A program made the translations under genes and the position numbers. Below the pieces are notes generated by a model. That model was not told where the DNA came from. It did no database searches and saw only the letters and a list, made by a program, of their open reading frames with translations. This document shows, in pieces, positions 26,351 to 34,821 of a stretch of DNA of 64,000 nt (position 1 is its first letter; every line of letters begins with the position of its first letter). This stretch comes from CAMLDH01 sp966250375 (GTDB lineage: Bacteria > Pseudomonadota > Gammaproteobacteria > Burkholderiales > Burkholderiaceae_D): positions 80,754 to 144,753 of the forward strand of contig CBINHE010000001.1 in NCBI GenBank assembly GCA_966250375.1, in the 5' to 3' direction.

Positions 26351-28858
26351 TTAAACGTCAATATTCCCCGCCTGCAGCGCATTCAACTCAATAAACGCCC
26401 GACGCGGTTCCACATCATCGCCCATCAGCGTCGTGAAAATCTGATCCGCTGCAATCGCGTCTTCGATCTGCACTTTCAACAAACGGCGCACGGTCGGGTC
26501 CATCGTGGTTTCCCACAACTGCTCGGGATTCATCTCGCCCAGACCTTTGTAACGCTGCTTGGAGACGCCGCGTTCGGCTTCGTCGCGCAGCCAGTCCATC
26601 GCCTGGTGGAAGTCGGCAATCGCGGATTCCTTGACCTTTTCGCCTGATCCGCGACGCACTAGCGCGCCGGGGCCGATCAAGCCTTTGAAGGTGGCGGCGG
26701 CGTTGGCCAGCACTGCGTAGTCGGGGCCTTGCACGAAGTCGGCGTCGATTACGCTGACTTTGGCGTTGCCGTGGTACATGCGCTGGATGCGCAGCATGTG
26801 CTTGGCGGACAGTTCATCCGATTTAACGATCACTTCAACGCTCGGATCGTTGATCGCTTTCTTGAGCGTTTGCGCCGATTGTTCCGCCTGCTCGGCATTG
26901 CTGAGATCCAGCGTGACGCCGGTCATGATCGCGGACAGCGCAGCGTCATCGACGGCACGCGACAGGCGCATGATGATGGCGTTGGCGGTGTTGTACTGAC
27001 GGACCAGTTCGGCCAGTGCATCGCCGGAAATGGGCAGTGCGCTTTCTTGCGGGATCAGCGCGGCGTCGTTCAGGGCAATTTGCATCATGTAGCTGGCTTC
27101 TTCGACGTCGTCTTTCAGGTAGCGCTCGTCGCGGCCGTGCTTGACCTTGTACAGCGGCGGTTGCGCTATGTACACGTGGCCGCGCTCGACCAATGCCGGC
27201 ATCTGACGGTACAAAAGCGTCAGCAGCAGCGTGCGGATGTGGGCGCCGTCGACGTCCGCATCGGTCATGATGATGATGCGGTGGTAACGCAGCTTGTCGA
27301 TGTTGAATTCGTCGGCGCCAATGGAGGTTCCCAGTGTTGCGATCAGGGTGGTGATCTGTTCGCTGGAGAGCATCTTTTCGAAGCGGGCTTTTTCGACGTT
27401 CAACACCTTGCCGCGCAATGGCAAAATCGCCTGGAATTTGCGGTCGCGACCCTGCTTGGCGGAGCCGCCTGCAGAGTCACCCTCGACGATATACAGTTCA
27501 CTCAGCGCGGGGTCTTTTTCCTGGCAGTCGGCCAGTTTGGCAGATAGGCCGAGGCCGTCCATGATGCCTTTGCGGCGCGTCAGTTCGCGCGCCTTGCGGG
27601 CGGCTTCCCGGGCACGCGCGGCTTCGACGATTTTGCCGCAGATGATCTTGGCGTCGTTCGGCTTTTCGGCCAGATAGTCGGTGAGTGTCTTGGTGACGAT
27701 TTCTTCCACCGGGCCGCGCACTTCGGATGACACCAGTTTGTCCTTGGTCTGCGAGCTGAATTTCGGCTCGGGGACTTTGACCGACAGCACGCAGGTCAGG
27801 CCTTCACGCATGTCGTCGCCGGCGACTTCGACTTTGGCTTTCTTGGCGAAGTCGTGTTCTTCAATGTACTTGTTGATGACGCGCGTCATCGCGGCGCGCA
27901 GGCCGGTCAGGTGGGAACCGCCGTCGCGTTGCGGGATGTTGTTAGTGAAGCACAGCACTTGTTCGTTGTACGCGTCGTTCCATTGCATCGAGACGTCGAC
28001 GGTGATGTTGGTGCCTTGGTCGGACAGCTTTTCGCCGGTAGCCTGGAAGATCGTCGGATGCAGCACGGTCTTGGCTTTGTTGATGTATTCGACAAAGCCG
28101 CGGGTGCCGCCTTCGAATGCGAAATTCTCTTCCTTGCCGGTGCGCTGGTCGGTCAACTTGATATGCACGCCGTTGTTGAGGAAGGATAGTTCGCGGATGC
28201 GCTTGGCCAAAATGTCGTAGTGGAATTCGACGTTGGTGAAGATTTCTTCGTCGGCCCAGAAGTGTACTTCGGTGCCGCGCTTGTCGGTGTCGCCGATGAC
28301 CTTGATCGGGGATACGATGACGCCGTCGATGGTTTCAATTTCGCGATTTTGCGGAATGCCTTTGGCGAATTCCATGTAGTGCACTTTGCCATCGCGGCGC
28401 ACGGTCAGCTTCAGCAGCTTGGACAAGCCGTTGACGCAGGACACGCCGACGCCGTGCAGGCCGCCGGAGACTTTGTACGAGTTCTGGTCGAATTTGCCGC
28501 CGGCGTGCAACTCGGTCATCACGATTTCGGCGGCGCTGCGTTTCGGGTCGTGCTTGTCGTCCCATTTGATGCCGGTCGGAATGCCGCGGCCGTTATCGGT
28601 GATCGAGATCGAATTGTCGGAATGGATCGTGACGTGGATTTCGGTGCAGTGGCCAGCCAGCGATTCGTCGATCGAGTTGTCGAGGACTTCGAACACGCAA
28701 TGATGCAAGCCCGTGCCGTCCGACGTATCGCCGATGTACATACCGGGGCGCTTGCGCACGGCTTCCAGGCCCTCGAGGATCTGGATCGAGGATGCACCGT
28801 ACTGGCTGGATTGTGACTGTTGCGGCGGAGTGGGTTGCTCTTGAGGAATCGCGGACAT
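26351..28858 (-). CDS. gyrB: DNA gyrase subunit B
   Basis: The 835-residue product has the GHKL ATPase domain (ILEGLEAVRKRPGMYIGDT; VLDNSIDE; DNGRGIP; GGLHGVGVS), the transducer domain, and a TOPRIM domain with EGDSAGGSAKQGRD and DADVDGAHI, plus a conserved C-terminus (QRYKGLGEMNPEQLWETTMDP). With GyrA it introduces negative supercoils. It lies downstream of dnaN on the same strand with 256 bp between, as in many proteobacterial origins. The start at 28858 precedes a low-complexity N-terminus rich in Gln, Ser and Pro that is common in betaproteobacterial GyrB. Confidence 0.98.
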   Translation of the reverse strand: MSAIPQEQPTPPQQSQSSQYGASSIQILEGLEAVRKRPGMYIGDTSDGTGLHHCVFEVLDNSIDESLAGHCTEIHVTIHSDNSISITDNGRGIPTGIKWDDKHDPKRSAAEIVMTELHAGGKFDQNSYKVSGGLHGVGVSCVNGLSKLLKLTVRRDGKVHYMEFAKGIPQNREIETIDGVIVSPIKVIGDTDKRGTEVHFWADEEIFTNVEFHYDILAKRIRELSFLNNGVHIKLTDQRTGKEENFAFEGGTRGFVEYINKAKTVLHPTIFQATGEKLSDQGTNITVDVSMQWNDAYNEQVLCFTNNIPQRDGGSHLTGLRAAMTRVINKYIEEHDFAKKAKVEVAGDDMREGLTCVLSVKVPEPKFSSQTKDKLVSSEVRGPVEEIVTKTLTDYLAEKPNDAKIICGKIVEAARAREAARKARELTRRKGIMDGLGLSAKLADCQEKDPALSELYIVEGDSAGGSAKQGRDRKFQAILPLRGKVLNVEKARFEKMLSSEQITTLIATLGTSIGADEFNIDKLRYHRIIIMTDADVDGAHIRTLLLTLLYRQMPALVERGHVYIAQPPLYKVKHGRDERYLKDDVEEASYMMQIALNDAALIPQESALPISGDALAELVRQYNTANAIIMRLSRAVDDAALSAIMTGVTLDLSNAEQAEQSAQTLKKAINDPSVEVIVKSDELSAKHMLRIQRMYHGNAKVSVIDADFVQGPDYAVLANAAATFKGLIGPGALVRRGSGEKVKESAIADFHQAMDWLRDEAERGVSKQRYKGLGEMNPEQLWETTMDPTVRRLLKVQIEDAIAADQIFTTLMGDDVEPRRAFIELNALQAGNIDV

Positions 28859-29050
28859 GGCTGCCTTCTGAAAAAACGGTTACTGCTACAAAAACTACTT
28901 TTTGAACTTCCTGTGTTCCATCCCTTTCAAGACGCTCGGCCAAGGGGAGGGTCAGCGAGGGAATGGGTTGAAATTACCTGCATCTAAACCTATTCTCCCA
29001 TCTGGTCTTCCTCTTGAAAGGGGAGGAATTTGGAGAGTTACGATTTCTTA

Positions 29051-29099
29051 AATGTGGCAAAGGGGCTCGCATCCAATCTCGCGGCCCCCTTGTCACATT
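29051..29099. other. Long stem-loop between dnaN and gyrB
   Basis: AATGTGGCAAAGGGG at 29051-29065 is nearly fully complementary to CCCCCTTGTCACATT at 29085-29099. The loop is about 19 nt. It starts 16 bp after the dnaN stop on the minus strand but has no T-run, so it may be an attenuator, an mRNA-stabilising hairpin or a weak terminator. The rest of 28859-29114 must hold the gyrB leader. Confidence 0.6.
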
Positions 29100-29114
29100 G
29101 TTTTTACAGCAAAA

Positions 29115-30221
29115 TCAAATGCGCATCGGCATCACGACATACTTGAAATCGGCTTTGTCGGGAACCGTGATCAGTGCCGATGAATTGGCGTCCCCGAGGG
29201 CGATGTTGACGTAGTCGTCCTTGAGGTTGTTCAACACGTCGAGCAGGTAGGTAACGTTAAAGCCGATATCAACGCTGTCGCCACCGTAGTCGATTTCGAT
29301 TTCTTCAACGGCTTCTTCCTGATCGGCATTGGTGGAACTGACTTTCATGCTGCCGGGTGTGACGATGCAACGCACACCCTTAAACTTGTCGGATGTCATG
29401 ATTGCGGCGCGCTGCAACGAGCGCAGCAACTGATCGCGGCCGATCGTGAAATTGTTCTTGTATCCTTTAGGAATTACACGTGTGTAATCCGGGAACTTGC
29501 CTTCGACCAGTTTCGAAATCAATTCAATATCGGCGAAGGTCAGCTTTACCTGGTTGCTGGCGATTTCGAGCAAGACCGGGTCGTCGTTTTCTTCCAGCAA
29601 ACGTTGCAATTCCATGATGGTCTTGCGCGGGATGATGACTTCCTGGCGCGGGAAATCCTCCTCGGTTTCAACTTGGCTAAACGCAAGACGGTGACCATCA
29701 GTCGCAACCGCGATCACGTTTTTGCCGTCGACCACCAACAGCAAACCGTTTAGGTAATAACGGATATCTTGCTGAGCCATCGAGAAATGCACCATGTTGA
29801 ACAGATGCTTCAACGTCTTTTGCGGCAAAGTGACTTGGGCGTTGTACTGCTCAGCTTGCGTAACGGTCGGGAATTCTTCCGCCGCGAGCGTCTGCAATGC
29901 AAAGCGCGATTTGCCGGATTGCACCGTCATGCGTTTGTTTGAGAGCGTCAGCGCGACGTCGTTGGAATCCGGCAATGCACGCAAGATATCGAGCAACTTG
30001 CGCGCGGCCACCGTGGTCGCCATAACGTCGTCGCCGGAGCCGACTTGTGCGTGCGTGGTGATTTGCACTTCGATGTCGGTGGACAAGAAAGAAACGCGCT
30101 CGCCGTCCTTGCGAATGAGGATATTGGCCAGAATCGGCAACGTGTGCCGACGCTCGACAATACCGCTCACAATTTGCAGTGGTCGGAGAAGCGTGTCTCT
30201 GTGGGTTTTGACCAATTGCAT
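29115..30221 (-). CDS. dnaN: DNA polymerase III sliding clamp (beta subunit)
   Basis: The 368-residue protein is a full-length beta clamp with three repeated domains; recognisable segments are MQLVKTHRDTLLRPLQIVSG, the central RYYLNGLLLVVDG and the C-terminal KYVVMPMRI, whose last residues line the protein-binding cleft. It encircles DNA to give polymerase III processivity. It follows dnaA on the minus strand after a 295 bp gap that contains DnaA boxes. Confidence 0.98.
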   Translation of the reverse strand: MQLVKTHRDTLLRPLQIVSGIVERRHTLPILANILIRKDGERVSFLSTDIEVQITTHAQVGSGDDVMATTVAARKLLDILRALPDSNDVALTLSNKRMTVQSGKSRFALQTLAAEEFPTVTQAEQYNAQVTLPQKTLKHLFNMVHFSMAQQDIRYYLNGLLLVVDGKNVIAVATDGHRLAFSQVETEEDFPRQEVIIPRKTIMELQRLLEENDDPVLLEIASNQVKLTFADIELISKLVEGKFPDYTRVIPKGYKNNFTIGRDQLLRSLQRAAIMTSDKFKGVRCIVTPGSMKVSSTNADQEEAVEEIEIDYGGDSVDIGFNVTYLLDVLNNLKDDYVNIALGDANSSALITVPDKADFKYVVMPMRI

Positions 30222-30516
30222 AGTCTTATCCTTGGTAATAATAGTTAACGGATACTTTTCAATGGCTCAGCTAAAACAGTGTTAAGCAGCGTTAAGAAAA
30301 TGCTTGGGTCAGCCATTTTCTTACCGCTCCCCAGTCAAACCCTTACAAGTAAAACAAACTACCTTGATATTTTGACAGAAAAGAACCCTCAACAATGAAA
30401 CCGGGGGGCACCATTCTTATCCAACTTACAACATCATCCTGCAACATTTCACAACAACCTCATAAGCTTCCCTATAGATATCCACAAAGTTATCCACAGG
30501 ATGATAGGCAATTGAT
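30222..30516. promoter_or_regulatory. dnaA-dnaN intergenic region with DnaA boxes
   Basis: This AT-rich gap has a perfect DnaA box TTATCCACA at 30490-30498, a close match ATATCCACA at 30477-30485 in tandem, and a weaker TTATCCAAC at 30417-30425. It holds the dnaN promoter and could be part of a bipartite origin. No gene is present. Confidence 0.6.
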
Positions 30517-31899
30517 TCAGCCCTTCAATGTCTGTTCCAACACATGCAATTCGTGATTGCATTCGGGGCTTTTGCTGCGATCGGCCGCAATTTTGCGCAC
30601 CGCATGCAATACGGTCGTATGATCGCGACCGCCGAACAATTCGCCGATCTCCGGCAAACTTTTTTGCGTTAATTCCTTGGCAAGGTACATCGCGATCTGG
30701 CGCGGACGCGCAATATTGGCAGGGCGCTTCTTCGAATACATGTCCGCGACCTTGATATTGAAAAAGTCGGCGACGGTCTTCTGGATATTTTCTACCGATA
30801 TCTGTCTATTTTGGACCGACAGCAAATCTTTCAATGCGTCTTTGACAACATCGATCGTGATATCTTTGCCATGAAAGCGGGAGTAGGCGAGGATCTTGCG
30901 CAATGCGCCTTCCAATTCGCGCACGTTCGAGCGCAAGTGTTTGGCGACGAAAAACGCGACGTCGTCGGATAAAACCGCGCCTTCCTGTATGGCTTTCTTA
31001 AGTAAAATCGCAACCCGCATTTCGAGTTCCGGCGGTTCGACGGCGACTGTCAAACCGGAGTCGAAACGTGAAATCAACCGATCATCCATGCCGGTGATTT
31101 CTTTCGGATAGGTATCGCTGGTAATGATGATTTGTTTCTTGGCAGCAATCAGCGCTTCAAACGCATAGAAGAATTCTTCCTGCGTACGGCTCTTGCCGCC
31201 GAAGAATTGAATGTCATCGATCAGCAACAAATCCAGCGAATGGTAATAGCGCTTGAATTCGTCGAAACCTTTTCGTTGGTAAGCGGTCACTACGTCACGA
31301 ACATACTGTTCTGCATGAATGTAGCGGATTTTGACGTTCGAATTATCGGCTAGTACCTGATTGCCGATGGCATGGATCAAGTGAGTTTTACCGAGGCCGA
31401 CGCCACCGTACAGGAACAGTGGATTATAGGAAATACCCGGATTGTTGGCGACTTGGATTGCTGCGGCACGCGCCAACTGATTGGCTTTACCGGTGACGAA
31501 ACTGTCAAAGGTGAGTGCGGTATTAATGCGGCTTTGGTCGCGACGTGGTGCTGCCTCCGTTGGCGCTTCCATCACGCGGTCCGGCACATCGCTGCTGTTG
31601 TAATCATGACCGTTGCCAGGCGGAGCAGGCATTGCGCTTGGCTTTCTGGCTGCGTTCAGCCGCGGGTCGAGTACGAATTGCACATCGACCGGGGTGTCCC
31701 AGAACTGTGCGGCAAGCGCGTTAATGCGGCTGGCAAATTGGGTCTTGACCCAATCCAGCTTGAAGCGATTTGGCGCAGCAATCCGCAACCGACCATCTTC
31801 AAAATCGAGAGGGGTGAGCGGCTTGATCCATGCGCTAAATTGTTGAGGCGTCAACTCCCGCTCCAATTGAGTGGAGCAAGTCTGCCAAAAATTATCCAT
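30517..31899 (-). CDS. dnaA: Chromosomal replication initiator DnaA
   Basis: The 460-residue protein has domain I at the N-terminus (FWQTCSTQLERELTPQQFSAWI), a linker, the AAA+ domain with Walker A GGVGLGKTHL and Walker B LLLIDDIQFF, and the C-terminal DNA-binding domain with the signature GGRDHTTVLHAVRKI. It binds DnaA boxes and melts the origin. It is divergent from rpmH with the likely origin between them. Confidence 0.98.
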   Translation of the reverse strand: MDNFWQTCSTQLERELTPQQFSAWIKPLTPLDFEDGRLRIAAPNRFKLDWVKTQFASRINALAAQFWDTPVDVQFVLDPRLNAARKPSAMPAPPGNGHDYNSSDVPDRVMEAPTEAAPRRDQSRINTALTFDSFVTGKANQLARAAAIQVANNPGISYNPLFLYGGVGLGKTHLIHAIGNQVLADNSNVKIRYIHAEQYVRDVVTAYQRKGFDEFKRYYHSLDLLLIDDIQFFGGKSRTQEEFFYAFEALIAAKKQIIITSDTYPKEITGMDDRLISRFDSGLTVAVEPPELEMRVAILLKKAIQEGAVLSDDVAFFVAKHLRSNVRELEGALRKILAYSRFHGKDITIDVVKDALKDLLSVQNRQISVENIQKTVADFFNIKVADMYSKKRPANIARPRQIAMYLAKELTQKSLPEIGELFGGRDHTTVLHAVRKIAADRSKSPECNHELHVLEQTLKG

Positions 31900-32248
31900 G
31901 CATCTTCTTAGTGAAATGGCGTGGCGACATTGTCGCTGCTACGGTTGAGCGGGCTTTTTTACCGCACCGGGACGTGCCACGCATTGCTTCTATTCTACCC
32001 CTGACGGGCCGAGTTATCCACAGGCAGAGCGGTTATTTCTGTAATGTATGACTCTTTAGCATCATTATTGGATGCCGCTAAGTTATTGACAGACAAGCAG
32101 AAAATGCTGTCTAATTCAAGGTTCACTACCCGGGATGTTGGACTGTTGTGTTGGCCGCTTGTTGGCTTAGCACGCACCAGCGGCGCAGAAGCACGCGTGA
32201 TGGGCGTGATTGATCCGATTTATTTTTTGCTGATTAGCGAGTCCAATA
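31900..32248. other. Candidate oriC region between dnaA and rpmH
   Basis: This 349 bp gap separates the two divergent gene clusters, the usual origin position in Burkholderiales. It contains a perfect DnaA box TTATCCACA at 32014-32022 and the dnaA and rpmH promoters. Only one perfect box is visible, so boxes in the dnaA-dnaN gap may contribute. Strand-skew was not computed. Confidence 0.5.
32086..32115 (+). promoter_or_regulatory. Candidate rpmH promoter
   Basis: TTGACA at 32086-32091 is a perfect -35; TCTAAT at 32110-32115 is a five-of-six -10 match with an 18-nt spacer. It lies about 130 bp before rpmH on the plus strand. Confidence 0.6.
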
Positions 32249-32383
32249 ATGAAACGTACTTACCAACCTTCCGTCGTTCGCCGCAAGCGCACTCATGGCT
32301 TCCGAGCACGCATGGCAACCCGCGGTGGCCGCGCTGTGCTTAATGCACGTCGCGCCAAAGGCCGTAAACGTTTGGCTGCTTAA
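32249..32383 (+). CDS. rpmH: 50S ribosomal protein L34
   Basis: The 44-residue product begins MKRTYQPSVVRRKRTHGFRA and ends GRKRLAA, the full conserved L34 sequence, strongly basic. It is a component of the large ribosomal subunit. It starts the conserved rpmH-rnpA-yidD-yidC-mnmE cluster. The gene is too short to stand out in ORF scans but the match is unambiguous. Confidence 0.97.
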   Translation: MKRTYQPSVVRRKRTHGFRARMATRGGRAVLNARRAKGRKRLAA

Positions 32384-32411
32384 GCCAAACGTCGCACTGT
32401 TTGCTGCTGGC

Positions 32412-32798
32412 GTGACCGGCGACCGTTCACAGAACTACGCTCGCGATCGGCGCATCGTTAAAACGGATGACTTTTCATCCGTTTTTCGTTTGCGCCCCGT
32501 CCAGCGCACAGCACATTTCGTGCTGTATACCAGAGACAATCAACTTTCTCATGCCCGACTGGGAGTGGTCGCAGCCAAACGGTTCGCGCCGCGCGCCGTC
32601 ACGCGCAATACTATCAAGCGCGTCACCCGCGAGTTGTTCCGGCAAGCGTCATTGCCAACCATCGACTGTATCGTGCGCTTGTCCAAACCGGTCAATAGCA
32701 AGAGCGGCCCAGCCAGGTCGGCCGCATTAAAAGCGGCACTGCGCGCGGAACTGACTCGCCTGTTACAGTCGCAAAGCGTGACGGGAGTGGGGCAGTGA
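32412..32798 (+). CDS. rnpA: Ribonuclease P protein component
   Basis: About 128 residues with the RnpA pattern: VKTDDFSSVFR, HFVLYTRDN, LGVVAAKRFAPRAVTRNTIKR (the RNR-type RNA-binding motif) and RELFRQ. It assists the RNA subunit in maturing tRNA 5' ends. The start is taken as GTG 32412, 28 bp after rpmH; the open frame extends further left but there it overlaps rpmH and matches nothing. The stop overlaps the yidD start by 4 bp. Confidence 0.92.
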   Translation: MTGDRSQNYARDRRIVKTDDFSSVFRLRPVQRTAHFVLYTRDNQLSHARLGVVAAKRFAPRAVTRNTIKRVTRELFRQASLPTIDCIVRLSKPVNSKSGPARSAALKAALRAELTRLLQSQSVTGVGQ

Positions 32799-33055
32799 AA
32801 ACGCTGCTATTGCTGGTGCTGCATGCATACCAGTTGGGCATCAGCCCGTTTCTGGGACAGAGGTGCCGGTTTTTTCCGACTTGTTCCAATTATGCGGCCG
32901 AAGCCATTCAGGAGCATGGCGCATTGAAAGGCAGTGTGCTGGCAGCCAGACGGTTGTGCAAATGTCATCCATGGCATCCGGGCGGTTTTGATCCGGTGCC
33001 AAAAAACCCTTCCAAAAACCCTTCTGCAGCCCCACATGGCTGCAATCACTCGTGA
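32795..33055 (+). CDS. yidD: Membrane protein insertion efficiency factor YidD
   Basis: An 86-residue protein with the family core: YQLGISPFLGQRCRFFPTCS, then YAAEAIQEHG and CHPWHPGGFDPVP. The conserved cysteines are present. It is a small amphipathic inner-membrane protein that helps YidC. It overlaps rnpA by 4 bp and ends 19 bp before yidC. Confidence 0.95.
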   Translation: MKTLLLLVLHAYQLGISPFLGQRCRFFPTCSNYAAEAIQEHGALKGSVLAARRLCKCHPWHPGGFDPVPKNPSKNPSAAPHGCNHS

Positions 33056-33074
33056 ATTCCTTCTAAGTACACTT

Positions 33075-34721
33075 ATGGATATCAAACGTACCGTCCTGTG
33101 GGTTGTGTTCTCACTGTCCATCTTGATCCTGTGGGACAACTGGATGCGCTATACCGGCAAGCCCTCGATGTTCTTCCCAACGGCGACGCAACAGGCCAAG
33201 CCGGCTGCCGGTAGCGCGCCGGCTGCGAAATCGGATGTGCCGCAAGCCAGCACCACAGGTGCGCCGCCCGCCGCACCGATTGCCGGCGGCGCCACGCCAG
33301 TACAAGGCGAACGCATTACGATTACGACCGACCTAGTGAAAGCCGACATCGACACCGTCGGTGGGGAATTGAAGCGCCTGGAATTGTTGAAGCATAAGGA
33401 CACCATCGATCCGGAGAAGAACATGGTGTTGTTCGACAGCAGCGCGTCGCGTACCTATCTGGCCGAATCCGGCTTGATCGGCGGCGATTTCCCGAATCAT
33501 AAATCCGGTTTTGTCGCGAAACCCGGTCCGCGTTCGCTTGATGGCAACAATCAAGTGCAGTTAGTGCTGGAATCGGAGCAAGGCGGCGTCAAGCTGACCA
33601 AGACCTATACCTTCAAGCGCGGCGACTACACAATCGATATCAAGCACACCGTGACCAACAACAGCGGCGTACCGATTGCGCCATCGCTGTATCTGCAACT
33701 GGTGCGCGACGGCAGCAAGCCGGAAGGCGAATCGAAGTTCTACAGTACCTTTACCGGTCCAGCGGTCTATACCAATACTGAAAAATTCCAGAAACTCACT
33801 TTCGAGAAAATCGAGAAGGGCACAGAAGAGCATGCGAAGAAAGCTGACAATGGCTGGATCGCATTGGTGCAGCATTATTTTGTGTCCGCATTCATCCCGG
33901 CCGACAAGACGCCCCGCGAGATTTTCACGAAAAAAATCGATACCAACTTGTACGCAGTCGGCACTATCCAGCCGCTTGGCACGATCGCTCCAAGCGCCAG
34001 CCTTTCAACGGATGGCCGTTTGTATTCCGGTCCGCAAGAATCCGCTGTGCTGGAACAAATTGCGCCGGGCTTGGAACTGGTCAAGGACTATGGTTGGTTA
34101 ACTGTCGTCGCCAAGCCGATTTTCTGGCTGATGATGCAAATTCACAAGGTCCTCGGCAACTGGGGCTGGACCATCATCGTGCTGACGATCATGATCAAGC
34201 TGGCGTTCTTCCCACTATCGGCTGCCAGCTATCGCAGTATGGCGAAGATGAAACAAGTCACGCCGAAAATGACGTCGATCCGCGAACGCTTCAAGGGCGA
34301 TCCGCAAAAGATGAACCAGGCCATGATGGAACTGTACAAGACCGAGAAGATCAATCCATTGGGCGGCTGCCTGCCGATCGTGGTGCAGATTCCGGTGTTC
34401 ATCGCATTGTATTGGGTGCTGCTGGCCAGCGTCGAAATGCGCAATGCGCCGTGGCTTGGCTGGATCCACGATCTGGCCGCACCTGATCCATTTTACATTC
34501 TGCCGGTCGTGATGGCAGTGTCGATGTTTATTCAGACTAAGCTGAACCCTACGCCACCGGATCCGATACAGGCAAAGGTGATGATGTTCATGCCGATTGT
34601 GTTCTCGGTGATGTTTTTCTTCTTCCCGGCCGGCCTCGTGTTGTACTGGGTTGTGAATAACGTACTGTCGATTGCACAACAATGGGTAATTACCAGAAAA
34701 CTGGAAGGCGGCAAAGCTTGA
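33075..34721 (+). CDS. yidC: Membrane protein insertase YidC
   Basis: The 548-residue protein has an N-terminal membrane helix (TVLWVVFSLSILILWDNWM), an Ala/Pro-rich linker, the large periplasmic P1 domain, and the insertase core of five helices toward the C-terminus (IHKVLGNWGWTIIVLTIMIK; GGCLPIVVQIPVFIALYWVL; NNVLSIAQQWVI). It inserts membrane proteins with or without SecYEG. The start ATG 33075 (MDIKRTVLW) is chosen over a longer upstream frame because it begins the signal-anchor. Confidence 0.97.
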   Translation: MDIKRTVLWVVFSLSILILWDNWMRYTGKPSMFFPTATQQAKPAAGSAPAAKSDVPQASTTGAPPAAPIAGGATPVQGERITITTDLVKADIDTVGGELKRLELLKHKDTIDPEKNMVLFDSSASRTYLAESGLIGGDFPNHKSGFVAKPGPRSLDGNNQVQLVLESEQGGVKLTKTYTFKRGDYTIDIKHTVTNNSGVPIAPSLYLQLVRDGSKPEGESKFYSTFTGPAVYTNTEKFQKLTFEKIEKGTEEHAKKADNGWIALVQHYFVSAFIPADKTPREIFTKKIDTNLYAVGTIQPLGTIAPSASLSTDGRLYSGPQESAVLEQIAPGLELVKDYGWLTVVAKPIFWLMMQIHKVLGNWGWTIIVLTIMIKLAFFPLSAASYRSMAKMKQVTPKMTSIRERFKGDPQKMNQAMMELYKTEKINPLGGCLPIVVQIPVFIALYWVLLASVEMRNAPWLGWIHDLAAPDPFYILPVVMAVSMFIQTKLNPTPPDPIQAKVMMFMPIVFSVMFFFFPAGLVLYWVVNNVLSIAQQWVITRKLEGGKA

Positions 34722-34750
34722 TCTTTTAACGCCGTTGTATTTAACAACAC

Positions 34751-34784
34751 AAAAAGCCCGCGAAAATATTTCACGGGCTTTTTT
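34751..34784 (+). terminator. Terminator after yidC
   Basis: AGCCCGcGAAA pairs with TTTCaCGGGCT across a 3-nt loop, followed by a T-run. It ends the rpmH-yidC transcript, although mnmE starts only 40 bp later and must have its own promoter or readthrough. Confidence 0.85.
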
Positions 34785-34821
34785 ATTGCTTGCACTGGTG
34801 CAACAAACGTAAAATTACTTC

